Shown in pieces: positions 41,848 through 50,632 of a stretch of 61,626 nt of DNA. Position 1 is the first letter of the stretch, and the number at the start of each line of letters is the position of its first letter. Origin of the DNA: an uncultured Alphaproteobacteria bacterium (GTDB taxonomy: Bacteria > Pseudomonadota > Alphaproteobacteria > RF32 > CAG-239); assembly GCA_944392835.1 (NCBI GenBank), contig CALXYB010000010.1, positions 1-61,626 of the forward strand, in the 5' to 3' direction. The position numbers were made by a program, and so were the translations under genes. The notes under the pieces were generated by a model that did not search any database, had not been told where the DNA came from, and was given only the letters and a program-made list of their open reading frames with translations.

Positions 41848-41922
41848 TGGCTGGGGTGGCTGGATTCGAACCAACGAATGTCGGCACCAAAAGCCGATGC
41901 CTTACCACTTGGCGACACCCCA
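41848..41922 (-). tRNA. tRNA-Gln (UUG)
   Basis: The minus strand reads TGGGGTG at the 5' end, pairing with CACCCCA at the 3' end. The anticodon stem is TCGGC/GCCGA with loop TTTTGGT (anticodon TTG), and the T-loop contains GGTTCGAATCC. An encoded CCA end is at 41848-41850. The integrase lies just beyond the 3' end, the usual arrangement when the tRNA gene serves as attachment site. Confidence 0.95.
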
Positions 41923-42118
41923 ATATATTAATTGGTAAGTTCGTGTCTAATTTATAAGTTTTTTTTTATTTGGCAAGTGTTTTTTTTTCAAAAATATCAT
42001 TTTTTTGCAAAAAAGTTTTCAGCTTCCTTATTTCTCGTTATTTTTGGGGAGATTTTGCAAAATATGGATGCAAATTTTAAGGTGACATTATATGCTCATA
42101 AAAAAAAGGAGGTGCGAA

Positions 42119-42883
42119 ATGAAGGTGATTGTTTTAGGTAGTGGTTCGGCTTATGGCTCTCCGATGATTTTCAATAACTGGCGGAATTTATCCTCAAAAC
42201 AGTCCAAAAATATTCGTAACCGCGCATCTATATATATGGAGATTGAATGCAAGAAGTTTATTATTGATACGGGGCCGGAGTTTCGTCTGCAAGTTAATCA
42301 AAATGGCATCACAGATTTAGATGCAATTTTCATCACCCATGGTCATTATGATCATATTGCCTCTCTGCCGGAATTATCGCGCGCCTGCACATTGCTTAAT
42401 CATCCGATAGAAATTTGGAGCAGCCAGGAAACCCAAACCGAGCTCAAGCAGGTTTTTGGTTTTATGTTTAAGCCTGAAGCGGAAAACTCGCCCTCCTTAC
42501 TTTGGCGCTCTTTGCCGGATTGTGGAAATTTTGAAAGTTGCGGTGTAACCTTTGAAACCTTTCAGGTCAAACATCATCATTTGCATTGTTCTGCTTTTAG
42601 GTATAAAGATTTTGCTTATGTAACCGATTGGGAGCAAATGCCGGAGGAGAGCATAAACAAGCTCCTAGGTGTTTCAATCTTGCTGATAGAATGCAACAAT
42701 GGTCTTTATCCTGAAAAGAACGGTCATAGCGATATTGAAAACGTAAAAGCCGTTGCAGCAAAAATTAAGCCGCAAAGAGTCATATTAACCCATTTGTCTG
42801 CCCGTGTGGATTATGATGAATTAAGGCAAGCTTTGCCGCAAGGATTTGAAGTTGCCTATGATGGAATGGAGATAAATATATAA
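42119..42883 (+). CDS. PhnP-like MBL-fold hydrolase
   Basis: A 254-residue protein behind AAGGAGG; the start is the ATG at 42119. Metal-binding features: THGHYDHIASL (HxHxDH-type), HHHLHCSAFRY, TDWEQMP and THLSAR. This is the lactonase/phosphodiesterase-like MBL class close to PhnP or lipoate-linked hydrolases; the substrate is unresolved. It lies outside the integrated element and beside the tRNA gene, in core genome. Confidence 0.85.
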   Translation: MKVIVLGSGSAYGSPMIFNNWRNLSSKQSKNIRNRASIYMEIECKKFIIDTGPEFRLQVNQNGITDLDAIFITHGHYDHIASLPELSRACTLLNHPIEIWSSQETQTELKQVFGFMFKPEAENSPSLLWRSLPDCGNFESCGVTFETFQVKHHHLHCSAFRYKDFAYVTDWEQMPEESINKLLGVSILLIECNNGLYPEKNGHSDIENVKAVAAKIKPQRVILTHLSARVDYDELRQALPQGFEVAYDGMEINI

Positions 42884-42884
42884 A

Positions 42885-43745
42885 TTATTTTACCAATAAT
42901 TTTTTCTTTTCTTCACGGGCCTTGAGCTCGTCCAAATCTCTTTCCGTAGCGATTTTATCCAAAATGGTTTTAACCACTTTATCAATATCTTTGTTTTCGC
43001 GATAATCTGCCGGTAGGGCGAAGTTAACGCGTCCGTCAGAAAGCAATTTAAATGCCTGACGTTTATGTTTGCCTTTAGGGGCATAAACAGCAATAGCGTT
43101 GCCGCGGCGTTCTTTAACCAAGCGCATGGAAGGGATATCGGTCATTCCGTCGCCGAAATAAATCATTCTTGTGAAGGGGATGGGGCGTTCATCATCGGGC
43201 ATAAACTCATTAACGGCTTTGTCTTCAAGTTTACCGAGGCCTTTGTTAATTTTGGAAAGATATTGGGTCTTGGTAGAATAATTTACCACGCGTGCCGGCC
43301 AAACAGGGCAGCCGTCTTCATCATAAGCATAGCTACAACCAAACACATCGGTAAAATATTTGCGAATGGCACTTCCGGCAATAATCTCTTCATATCCGGC
43401 AGAGATAATATAATGCTCTATCTCCAAGTCAAGAGCGGCACCAAAACGGTTAATGCGTTCAAACCAAGTTTCCACACCGTCAAAATATTCAATATTTTTG
43501 CCACAGCGATAAAAATTTTCCTTAGTAAGTTTAACACCTTTTTCTTTGGCAACCTTGGTGAAATAATACATACTTCCTGTTACCTGATCTGCAAAATTAT
43601 CAATTGACCATTGGTTGGCTTTTTTCCAAAAGGCTTTAGGCTTCATACCAAGCTCGGGGATAAGACCGTAGTTTTGCATATCTGTTGTGCTGAGAGTACC
43701 GTCAAAGTCGTAGATTAAAGCAACTTTTGTCAAATTCTTTGCCAT
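42885..43745 (-). CDS. HAD-superfamily phosphatase-like protein
   Basis: A 286-residue protein. The nucleophile motif is IYDFDGTLSTTDMQN (Asp-x-Asp), the cap region follows, then a Lys and the acidic motif IYFGDGMTDIPSMRLVK. It belongs to HAD phosphatases of the phosphoserine-phosphatase-like type with a C1 cap. The substrate is unknown. A GGGAG ribosome site precedes the start. It is convergent with the MBL gene. Confidence 0.85.
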   Translation of the reverse strand: MAKNLTKVALIYDFDGTLSTTDMQNYGLIPELGMKPKAFWKKANQWSIDNFADQVTGSMYYFTKVAKEKGVKLTKENFYRCGKNIEYFDGVETWFERINRFGAALDLEIEHYIISAGYEEIIAGSAIRKYFTDVFGCSYAYDEDGCPVWPARVVNYSTKTQYLSKINKGLGKLEDKAVNEFMPDDERPIPFTRMIYFGDGMTDIPSMRLVKERRGNAIAVYAPKGKHKRQAFKLLSDGRVNFALPADYRENKDIDKVVKTILDKIATERDLDELKAREEKKKLLVK

Positions 43746-43838
43746 AGTGTAATATCTCCCTTGCTTTTTAAGAATAATTATATTAGAACAAATAAGTTAA
43801 AAATTAATCAACATTTTTTGTGAGTAAGGAATTTTACA

Positions 43839-45200
43839 ATGGTTGCAAAAACAATGGATCAGCTTGTGGCGCTATGCAAAAGACGCGGCTTTATTTTTCA
43901 AAACGCCGATATCTATGGCGGTTTGCAAGGTGTATATGATTATGGTCCGTTGGGTGTGGAGCTGAAGAACAACCTCAAAAACGCTTGGTGGCGTTCCATG
44001 GTTTATGAGCGTGATGATATTGAGGGCTTAGATGCCGCCATTTTGACCAACCGTAAGGTTTTGCAATATTCCGGCCACGAGGATACTTTCTCTGACCCGA
44101 TGACGGATTGCAAAAAATGTAAAGGCCGCTTCCGTGCAGACCACATCAAGGACGGCAAATGCCCAAACTGTGGCTCAACCGAGTTGACCGAACCGCGTCC
44201 GTTTAACCTGATGTTCAAGACATCCATTGGTCCGGTTGATGATGGTTCGGTGTTTGGTTATCTGCGTCCGGAAACCGCACAGGCAATCTTTACACAATTC
44301 CGTAATGTTGTAGATTCTACATCTCGCAAACTTCCGTTTGGTATTGCCCAAATCGGCAAGTCTTTCCGTAATGAGATTACGCCGCGTAACTTTATCTTCC
44401 GCGTGCGTGAATTTGAACAGGCGGAATTGGAATATTTTGTAATGCCGGGCGAAGATGAAAAATGGCACGAATATTGGAAAGAAGCCCGCATTAAATGGTG
44501 GGAAGAGCAGGGCCTAAAGCGTGAGAATATGAATATCTACACCACCCCGAAAGATGACTTGGCACACTATGCCAAGGCTTGTTATGATATTGAATATCAG
44601 TTCCCGCATGGTATGGAAGAGCTAGAAGGTATCGCCAACCGTACGGACTATGACTTGGGTAACCATACCAAGGCTCAGGAGGAAATGAACCTCACCTCGC
44701 ATTGCCACCCCAATCCGGATTCAACTCAAAAACTCTGCATTATGGATGATAACAACAAATGGGTTGTTCCTTTTGTGATTGAGCCTTCTATGGGTGTTGA
44801 TCGCGGCGTTTTGGCGGTTATGACCGAGGCTTATGAGGAAGAAGATTTGGGCGAGGGCAACACCCGCGTTGTCTTGAAGCTTAAGAAGCATCTGGCTCCG
44901 ATTAAAGTTGCCGTTATTCCGCTCAAGAAGAATAATGAAGCTATTATGAACAAATGCCACGAGATTAAGCAAAACTTGCTCAAATTGGGTATCGGTCGTG
45001 TGGCTCTGGAGAACACGGGTAACATCGGTAAGGCTTATCGCCGTCATGATGAGATTGGTACGCCTTTGTGCATTACGGTTGACTTTGAGACGATTGAAAA
45101 CCAGCCGGAGAGCGTAACCATCCGCGACCGCGACACAATGGAGCAACATCGTGTAAATGTAGCGGATTTGCCCGCATATTTGAGAGAATATTTTCTCTAA
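43839..45200 (+). CDS. glyQS: Glycyl-tRNA synthetase, single-chain dimeric type
   Basis: A 453-residue protein with class II motifs: [15 protein letters not shown] (motif 2 region), [20 protein letters not shown] and the C-terminal anticodon-binding domain (about 350-453; [13 protein letters not shown]). A zinc-binding stretch CKKCKGRF...CPNCGSTEL lies near residues 88-115. It charges tRNA-Gly. Many alphaproteobacteria instead use the alpha2-beta2 GlyQ/GlyS enzyme; the single-chain form is typical of Firmicutes, Actinobacteria and archaea/eukaryotes. Confidence 0.95.
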   Translation: MVAKTMDQLVALCKRRGFIFQNADIYGGLQGVYDYGPLGVELKNNLKNAWWRSMVYERDDIEGLDAAILTNRKVLQYSGHEDTFSDPMTDCKKCKGRFRADHIKDGKCPNCGSTELTEPRPFNLMFKTSIGPVDDGSVFGYLRPETAQAIFTQFRNVVDSTSRKLPFGIAQIGKSFRNEITPRNFIFRVREFEQAELEYFVMPGEDEKWHEYWKEARIKWWEEQGLKRENMNIYTTPKDDLAHYAKACYDIEYQFPHGMEELEGIANRTDYDLGNHTKAQEEMNLTSHCHPNPDSTQKLCIMDDNNKWVVPFVIEPSMGVDRGVLAVMTEAYEEEDLGEGNTRVVLKLKKHLAPIKVAVIPLKKNNEAIMNKCHEIKQNLLKLGIGRVALENTGNIGKAYRRHDEIGTPLCITVDFETIENQPESVTIRDRDTMEQHRVNVADLPAYLREYFL

Positions 45201-45220
45201 AATAAAAGGATAGATAACAA

Positions 45221-45252
45221 AAAAAAGCCGGAGCATAAATGCAACGGCTTTT
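45221..45252. terminator. Intrinsic terminator after GlyRS
   Basis: AGCCG/CGGCT with flanking A and T runs around a 13-nt loop, between convergent genes. Confidence 0.7.
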
Positions 45253-45270
45253 TTGTTATGAGGACCTTCT

Positions 45271-45858
45271 TTAACGCTTTAAAGCAAGGTCCAAAAGTTC
45301 TTTCGGGTTATGGACGACTTCTATTCCGGATGTGTCCATTTCATCCCAGATAAATTGATGATGTTTGTTTGCCATCCAGATAGGATGGTCAACAATCCCG
45401 AGGCTATCAGCCAAGTGGCGCGGGTTGTCGTCAACGAAGAAGACTTCGTCATAACCCTTCACCGCTTTGCGCAGGGCCTCTTCCTTGGTTTGCTCCATCC
45501 CGACGCAAATGATTTTTTCAAAGCAGTCGGGATAATGGGTCTCAATGTTTTGGCGGCGTTGCTCAGCAAAGCGAGGATCGCTGGAGCTGACAATCGCCAA
45601 ATCAAAACACCGATTTAAGAGTTCAAACACCACCGCGGGCATACCCTCCACAGGTGTTAATGTGCGGAATGTCAGGGACTTTTGGAAATACTCCCCAAAT
45701 TCCAAATAAGGCTTGGGGTCATGCAAGAAGTCAATGACGATATCATCCCAGTCCTCATTACTTAACAACATACCGTGATATACGGCAAAGATTGGTTTCA
45801 TGGATGTCCAGAGGTCTAATAACACTCCGTCAACATCAAAAATGAATAACTTTTTCAT
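45271..45858 (-). CDS. HAD-family hydrolase
   Basis: A 195-residue protein from the ATG at 45858 (MKKLFIFDVDGVLLDLWTSM). HAD signature: FDVDGVLL (Asp nucleophile), SSSDPRFA (Ser motif), KEEALRKAV and FVDDNPRHLADS (acidic motif). A small haloacid dehalogenase-like phosphatase, perhaps of the YjjG/Gph type. The TTG two codons upstream is less likely. Substrate unknown. Confidence 0.85.
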   Translation of the reverse strand: MKKLFIFDVDGVLLDLWTSMKPIFAVYHGMLLSNEDWDDIVIDFLHDPKPYLEFGEYFQKSLTFRTLTPVEGMPAVVFELLNRCFDLAIVSSSDPRFAEQRRQNIETHYPDCFEKIICVGMEQTKEEALRKAVKGYDEVFFVDDNPRHLADSLGIVDHPIWMANKHHQFIWDEMDTSGIEVVHNPKELLDLALKR

Positions 45859-45932
45859 ACGCAAAATATTAAAATTATATACAATATACTTAATTTAAGA
45901 GAAGCACATTATGCCTTGTGTCAAGTTTTTTG

Positions 45933-46598
45933 TCAATAGTTATTGCGTTTTCTTTTTAGGCTATCATCAGCATAATACCCGGCGCGAACGGCGGCCTTAC
46001 GGATTTCCGGTGGTTTGTCAAGGTTTTTGCGCTCAAGGGCTGCCTCCATTACTTTAATCCGACTTTCCTGAGCCAGCCACTGAGCCTCATCTTCAGAGGC
46101 GGGCGGAAGAGTTTTCGGCGGTTTATTGAGGTTCTTAAGTCCCATAGCAAACATCATTTCCCTGATGGCATCTTGCTGCATATGGGTAAGGTGTCCCGTG
46201 CCGCCTTTTTGCTTGCGTGATTTTTTAATCAAGGCCATACGCAGATTGGTAAAGAAGCGGTAGCGGAAGTTTAACAAAGTCCGCCGAATGATTTTGGTAA
46301 TGTCCGAATGCCGCAAGCGTTGAAATTGGTAGGTTTGCGCAATCATAATGGCTTTGGTAATTTGGCGCTTGAGTTTTTCGCGGTTGCGGTGTTCTTCCAC
46401 CATATAGCAGTAGCGAATTTTTTGTTTGAAGGCTTTTTTGCCTTCTTCATCAAAATTTCCGTTATGTTTGAGATGTTGGAGTGCGCGTCTGCGTTCGGCG
46501 GTCTTGCGCAACACGCGGATAAGTGCCGCAAAACAAAGCACCACAAAGATTGCGGTAAAATAGAGCAGGGAAGAAATATGTTGCGCCGTTGTTTCCAT
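45933..46598 (-). CDS. Unknown basic membrane-anchored protein
   Basis: A 221-residue protein. A transmembrane segment near residues 10-30 (SLLYFTAIFVVLCFAALIRV) is followed by a very basic helical region (RKTAERRRALQHLKHNG and FKQKIRYCYMVEEHRNREKLK) and an Arg/Lys-rich C-terminus (DDSLKRKRNNY). It may bind RNA or acidic lipids. No family recognised. It lies upstream of ffh on the opposite strand. Confidence 0.65.
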   Translation of the reverse strand: METTAQHISSLLYFTAIFVVLCFAALIRVLRKTAERRRALQHLKHNGNFDEEGKKAFKQKIRYCYMVEEHRNREKLKRQITKAIMIAQTYQFQRLRHSDITKIIRRTLLNFRYRFFTNLRMALIKKSRKQKGGTGHLTHMQQDAIREMMFAMGLKNLNKPPKTLPPASEDEAQWLAQESRIKVMEAALERKNLDKPPEIRKAAVRAGYYADDSLKRKRNNY

Positions 46599-46650
46599 AA
46601 CCGCATTATAAACGAATATTTCAGAAACACAAGAATTTGCTGTTTTTTGC

Positions 46651-46679
46651 TTGACTCTCTGTATAAAAGCCTATATAAA
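46651..46679 (+). promoter_or_regulatory. Strong ffh promoter
   Basis: TTGACT at 46651-46656, a 17-nt spacer and TATAAA at 46674-46679, giving a leader of about 165 nt before the predicted ffh start. Confidence 0.75.
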
Positions 46680-46685
46680 GCAAGA

Positions 46686-46854
46686 AAAAAATAAGGTTAA
46701 TTACCAAAAACAAGACCAAAAACTATAACACGCCGAGGCGTGCCGCCAGTCAGCGAGGGTTCGCACACTGGCGTGCAATAGTATGTAGGTACATGTTTTG
46801 AAACAGGTGCTGAAAAAAATAGTTTAGGGCTTGGTTAAAATTGGAGATAAGACA
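46686..46854 (+). promoter_or_regulatory. Structured ffh leader
   Basis: A hairpin CACGCC/GCGTG at about 46729-46742 is followed by a long stem at about 46740-46777: GCCAGT/ACTGGC extended by TGC/GCA, with inner GCGA/TCGC. A GGAG ribosome site at 46843-46846 precedes the ATT start. It lacks the conserved SRP RNA loop, so I do not call it 4.5S RNA. Confidence 0.5.
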
Positions 46855-48249
46855 ATTTTTGAAACTTTGACCGATAAATTAGGCTCAGTCTTTGCCAAAA
46901 TCACCTCTCGCGGTGTGTTGAGTGAAAAAGACATTGATGACGCTATGCGTGAGATTCGCATTGCGTTATTGGAGGCTGATGTATCTTTGCCGGTTGTTAA
47001 GGATTTCATTGCCAAGGTCAAAGAGCAGTCCATCGGCGAGAAGGTTGTGCGTTCCATTCAGCCGGGGCAGATGGTTGTCAAAATCGTCCATGACGAGTTG
47101 GTCAAATTATTAGGCGGAGAGGGTGCCGAGCTCAATTTGCAGGCTGTTCCGCCGGTATGTATTTTGATGGTTGGTCTGCAAGGTTCCGGTAAGACGACCA
47201 CCTCGGCAAAGATAGCCAACAAGCTCAAAAACAAAAAGAAAGTAATGTTGGTTTCTTTGGACATTTATCGTCCGGCCGCGCAGGAGCAATTAGCACAGTT
47301 GGCTTCTCAGATTGGGGTTTATGCTTTGCCGATAATCAAAGGCGAAAAACCTGCGGAGACCACGCGCCGTGCCATCAGCGAGGGCAAAAAAGGCGGCTAT
47401 GATGTCATTATCTTGGACTCTGCCGGACGTTTGCACATAGACCAAGACTTGATGGACGAGGTTGTAGAGGTCAAGAAGATTGCCAACCCGACGGAAACTT
47501 TGCTTTTGGCTGATGCGATGATTGGTCAGGATTCCTGCACGGTTGCCAAAGAGTTTAATGAAAAAGTCGGCATCACGGGCATTGTTTTAACAAGAATAGA
47601 TGGTTCGGCCCGCGCCGGTGCAGCATTGTCCATGAAGATGGTTGCCGGAGTGCCGATAAAGTTTTTAGGTACCGGCGAAAAGATAGAAGATTTTGAGGAG
47701 TTTCATCCCGACCGCTTGGCCGGACGCATTTTGGGGCAGGGCGATGTTGTTTCTCTGGTTGAAAAAGCCATGGAGAAAGTAGACAAAGCCGAGGCTGAAA
47801 AAATGGCTGCCAAAATGATGAAAGGCAAGTTTGACCTTGAGGATATGTTGGCGCAGTTAAGACAGCTGCAAAAATTGGGCAGCATGGGCAGCCTGATTAG
47901 GATGATTCCAGGGCTTTCAAAGTTTAAGAACCAGATTGAGGAAGCCGGTGTCGGCGACAATTTGGTCAAAAAGCAGGAGGCGATAATCCTTTCCATGACG
48001 GTTAAGGAGCGTCGCAACCCTGATTTAATCAAGGCTTCGCGCAAGAAACGTATTGCGGCGGGAGCCGGAGTTGAAGTTCACGAGGTTAACAAGTTGCTCA
48101 AGTCATATGAGCAAATGTCAACCATGATGAAGAGAGTAGGCAAGATGGGCGGCATGAAGGCATTTACCGGCATGGGCGGCTTATCCGGCCTCAAAAATAG
48201 TCCGTTAGGCGGAATGTTTAACGGCATGGGTAATCGGTTTCCGTTTTAG
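46855..48249 (+). CDS. ffh: Signal recognition particle GTPase Ffh
   Basis: A 464-residue protein. N domain and G domain with VGLQGSGKTTTSAKIANKL (P-loop), DSAGRLHID (DTAGR variant), TRIDG and later AGRILGQGD; the M domain is C-terminal (MIPGLSKF, Met/Gly-rich tail). The start is assigned to ATT at 46855: it gives the canonical N-terminus (M)FETLTDKL and has GGAG 8 nt upstream, whereas the only standard alternative is a TTG at 46831 just after a stop and without a good site. Ffh targets nascent membrane proteins with SRP RNA and FtsY. Confidence 0.9.
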   Translation: MFETLTDKLGSVFAKITSRGVLSEKDIDDAMREIRIALLEADVSLPVVKDFIAKVKEQSIGEKVVRSIQPGQMVVKIVHDELVKLLGGEGAELNLQAVPPVCILMVGLQGSGKTTTSAKIANKLKNKKKVMLVSLDIYRPAAQEQLAQLASQIGVYALPIIKGEKPAETTRRAISEGKKGGYDVIILDSAGRLHIDQDLMDEVVEVKKIANPTETLLLADAMIGQDSCTVAKEFNEKVGITGIVLTRIDGSARAGAALSMKMVAGVPIKFLGTGEKIEDFEEFHPDRLAGRILGQGDVVSLVEKAMEKVDKAEAEKMAAKMMKGKFDLEDMLAQLRQLQKLGSMGSLIRMIPGLSKFKNQIEEAGVGDNLVKKQEAIILSMTVKERRNPDLIKASRKKRIAAGAGVEVHEVNKLLKSYEQMSTMMKRVGKMGGMKAFTGMGGLSGLKNSPLGGMFNGMGNRFPF

Positions 48250-48297
48250 CCATAAGACGGCAGCCGGAATTTAATTAATTTAAGAAAGGATAAAAAA

Positions 48298-48696
48298 ATG
48301 GCAGTTCGTATCAGACTATCTCGCGGTGGTTCCAAAAAGCGCCCCTTCTACAAAGTAGTAGCCGCTGACCAGAGAGCTCCCCGTGATGGCAGATTCATTG
48401 AAAAATTAGGTACATTTAATCCTCTGCTTCCCAAAGATCATGCAGAGAGATTCGTTATCAACGAAGAAAGAGTTAAATATTGGCTCGGCAACGGTGCTCA
48501 GCCGACCGAAAGAATGCAGAAGATGTTGTCTGCATTGGGTCTTTGCGCTGCTCCCGTAATTCATGACCAGCCGAAGAAATCTGCTCCGAAAGCTAAGGCT
48601 CAGGAAAGAATGAAAGAGAAAGCCGAGAAGGCTGCCGCTGCTGCTGAAGCTGCTGCACAAGCCGCTGAATCTTCTTCTGAAGAAGCTCAGGCTTAA
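48298..48696 (+). CDS. rpsP: 30S ribosomal protein S16
   Basis: A 132-residue protein. The N-terminal 80 residues are canonical S16 ([20 protein letters not shown], with [17 protein letters not shown]). The C-terminal 45 residues are a Lys/Ala/Glu-rich extension ([19 protein letters not shown]), typical of alphaproteobacterial S16 proteins. A ribosome site AAAGGA precedes it. It begins the conserved rpsP-rimM-trmD-rplS cluster and follows ffh by 48 bp. Confidence 0.97.
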   Translation: MAVRIRLSRGGSKKRPFYKVVAADQRAPRDGRFIEKLGTFNPLLPKDHAERFVINEERVKYWLGNGAQPTERMQKMLSALGLCAAPVIHDQPKKSAPKAKAQERMKEKAEKAAAAAEAAAQAAESSSEEAQA

Positions 48697-48753
48697 TCTA
48701 AGATTTTGCTTTGTTATTTTTAGGAACACAGCTTTAATTATCGGAAAATCGCG

Positions 48754-49305
48754 ATGGAAGAAGATAAGAGAGTTTGTTTGGGAGCCATAGTCGGTGTTCA
48801 CGGCATCAAAGGCGAGGTAAAGGTAAAGAGCTTTACCGAAGTTGATACGGACATAGATAAATATGGCTTGGTAGAGAACAAAAAAGGCGACAAAACTTAT
48901 TCCATCAAAGTAACCGGACATTCCAAGGAACTGCTTCGGGTAAAAATAAAGGGTGTAGATGACCGCAACCTTGCCGAAACACTTGTCGGTACGGAGTTTT
49001 ATGTAAACAAGGCGGCTCTGCCCGAAACCCAAGAGGACGAATTTTACCATGCTGATTTAATCGGCTTAAAGGTAATTGAAAAGTCTTCTAAAAAAGAGGT
49101 CGGCAAAGTAGAAGGAGTTTATAACTTCGGCGCCGGCGACATCTTGGAGCTCAAGGTCAAAGCGACCAACCGGCTTGAGATGATACCTTTTACCAAGCAA
49201 TATGTTCCTGAGGTGAATGTTAAAGAAGGCTATATTATTGTTGAATCTGCGATAATGAACTTTGCACCAGAAGAAGCAGAGGAAGAAGTTGCCGATGAAG
49301 GTTAA
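48754..49305 (+). CDS. rimM: 16S rRNA processing protein RimM
   Basis: A 183-residue protein. The N-terminal half has the IVGVHGIKGEVKVKSFTE signature and the PRC-barrel half contains YHADLIGLKV, with IPFTKQYVPEVNV near the end. RimM acts in 30S maturation near S19. The stop overlaps the trmD start by 11 bp, so the two are translationally coupled. Confidence 0.95.
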   Translation: MEEDKRVCLGAIVGVHGIKGEVKVKSFTEVDTDIDKYGLVENKKGDKTYSIKVTGHSKELLRVKIKGVDDRNLAETLVGTEFYVNKAALPETQEDEFYHADLIGLKVIEKSSKKEVGKVEGVYNFGAGDILELKVKATNRLEMIPFTKQYVPEVNVKEGYIIVESAIMNFAPEEAEEEVADEG

Positions 49306-49984
49306 GATACTGACCATATTTCCGGAGATATTTCCGGGGTTTTTGGGTTATTCTTTAACCGGCAAGGCCTTAGACAAGGGCTTGTGGCAACTGGAGACGG
49401 TCAATATCAGGGATTATGCTTTTGACAAGCATGGTTCGGTAGATGACACTCCCTGCGGCGGCGGAGCAGGTATGATAATGCGTCCTGATGTTTTGGATGC
49501 GGCCATAAAAGCCAATTACAAACAGGGTCGTCTGATATATATGTCCCCACGCGGAGAGCCTCTTACCCAGGCTAAAGTTCATGAACTGTCATTGGAAGAA
49601 GAAATCACCGTCATCTGCGGTCGGTTTGAAGGGATAGACGAGAGAGTCATAGAAGCCCGTCAGATTGAGGAGATAAGCATTGGCGATTATATTCTTACCG
49701 GGGGCGAGCAGGCGGCCATGATAATGTTGGATGCCATAATCAGATTGATTCCGGGAGTTTTGGGCAACTCAGAGTCCACAACGGATGAAAGTTTTGAGAC
49801 CGGACTTTTGGAGCATCCGCAATATACGAGGCCGATAGTTTGGGACGGACGCGAAGTACCGGAGGTTCTTTTAAGCGGACATCATCAAAATATTGCCACA
49901 TGGAGGCACGAAAAATCCATAGAAGTAACAAAGCGCAAACGGCCTGACCTTTATAAAAAATATCTTGATTCTAAAAAGGTTTAG
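49295..49984 (+). CDS. trmD: tRNA (guanine-N1)-methyltransferase TrmD
   Basis: A 229-residue protein from the ATG at 49295 (MKVKILTIFPEIFPGFLGYS). Conserved features: DYAFDKHGSVDDTPCGGGAG, the SAM trefoil-knot region ISIGDYILTGGEQAAMIMLD and LLEHPQYTRP. It methylates G37 of tRNAs with a G36 to prevent frameshifting. The longer upstream start is inside rimM. Confidence 0.97.
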   Translation: MKVKILTIFPEIFPGFLGYSLTGKALDKGLWQLETVNIRDYAFDKHGSVDDTPCGGGAGMIMRPDVLDAAIKANYKQGRLIYMSPRGEPLTQAKVHELSLEEEITVICGRFEGIDERVIEARQIEEISIGDYILTGGEQAAMIMLDAIIRLIPGVLGNSESTTDESFETGLLEHPQYTRPIVWDGREVPEVLLSGHHQNIATWRHEKSIEVTKRKRPDLYKKYLDSKKV

Positions 49985-50026
49985 GTATATAGAGAACATA
50001 AATAATTTTTACAAAGGGTAAAAGTA

Positions 50027-50425
50027 ATGAACATTATTGAAAACTTAGAAAAAGAGCAGATGGAGAAGCTCACTTCCGGTAAAAATATCCCGAACTTCAA
50101 ACCGGGTGATACCTTGAAGGTTCATACCAAAGTAAAAGAAGGCGACCGTGAACGTATCCAAATCTATGAGGGTGTTTGCATCGCTCGTAAGAATGACGGC
50201 TTGAACTCTTCTTTCACTGTTAGAAAAATCTCTTTCGGTGAGGGTGTTGAGCGTGTATTCCCGTTGTATTCTCCGAACGTAGCTAAGATTGAAGTATCTC
50301 GTATCGGTAAAATCCGCCGTGCGAAGTTGTACTTCTTGCGTGCATTGCGTGGTCGTTCAGCTCGTATTGCCGACGACTTGACGGCAGCAGCCAAAGCTCG
50401 TGAAGAGAACAAAGACGCAGAATAA
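50027..50425 (+). CDS. rplS: 50S ribosomal protein L19
   Basis: A 132-residue protein with the L19 features [40 protein letters not shown] and [18 protein letters not shown]. It lies at the subunit interface of the ribosome. Last gene of the cluster; a strong terminator follows at 50451-50481. Confidence 0.97.
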   Translation: MNIIENLEKEQMEKLTSGKNIPNFKPGDTLKVHTKVKEGDRERIQIYEGVCIARKNDGLNSSFTVRKISFGEGVERVFPLYSPNVAKIEVSRIGKIRRAKLYFLRALRGRSARIADDLTAAAKAREENKDAE

Positions 50426-50450
50426 TCTTTTTTGCGATAAGAAATAATAA

Positions 50451-50481
50451 AAAAACTCCGGTAAAAACCGGAGTTTTTTTT
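50451..50481 (+). terminator. Intrinsic terminator after rplS
   Basis: ACTCCGG/CCGGAGT stem with flanking A and T runs. Confidence 0.9.
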
Positions 50482-50509
50482 GTTATAAAATTAGCCAAAA
50501 AAATTTTAT

Positions 50510-50561
50510 GTAGGCTCATTAATGGTAGACAAAAAAAATTGTAGTCTCATTAATAGTTGAC
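50510..50561 (+). repeat. Tandem operator-like repeats
   Basis: Two copies of GTAG[G/T]CTCATTAAT[G/A]GT[A/T]GAC at 50510-50530 and 50541-50561, start-to-start spacing 31 bp (about three helical turns). The second copy ends inside the -35 hexamer of the Cys-rich gene promoter (50557-50562). Confidence 0.7.
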
Positions 50562-50585
50562 TCATTCCCAAAATCAGTGTATCCT
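50557..50585 (+). promoter_or_regulatory. Promoter of the Cys-rich protein
   Basis: TTGACT at 50557-50562, a 17-nt spacer and TATCCT at 50580-50585. Confidence 0.6.
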
Positions 50586-50632
50586 AATATTCAGATATGG
50601 ACTTTAACTCTAGAATTATTGGGAGATTGACT

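Noticed and set aside
46686..46854. 4.5S SRP RNA upstream of ffh
   Set aside because: The long hairpins lack the conserved GGAA loop and symmetric loop motif of SRP RNA.
50597..50632. N-terminal extension of the Cys-rich protein from 50597
   Set aside because: The ATG at 50633 has a good ribosome site and begins a clean signal peptide.
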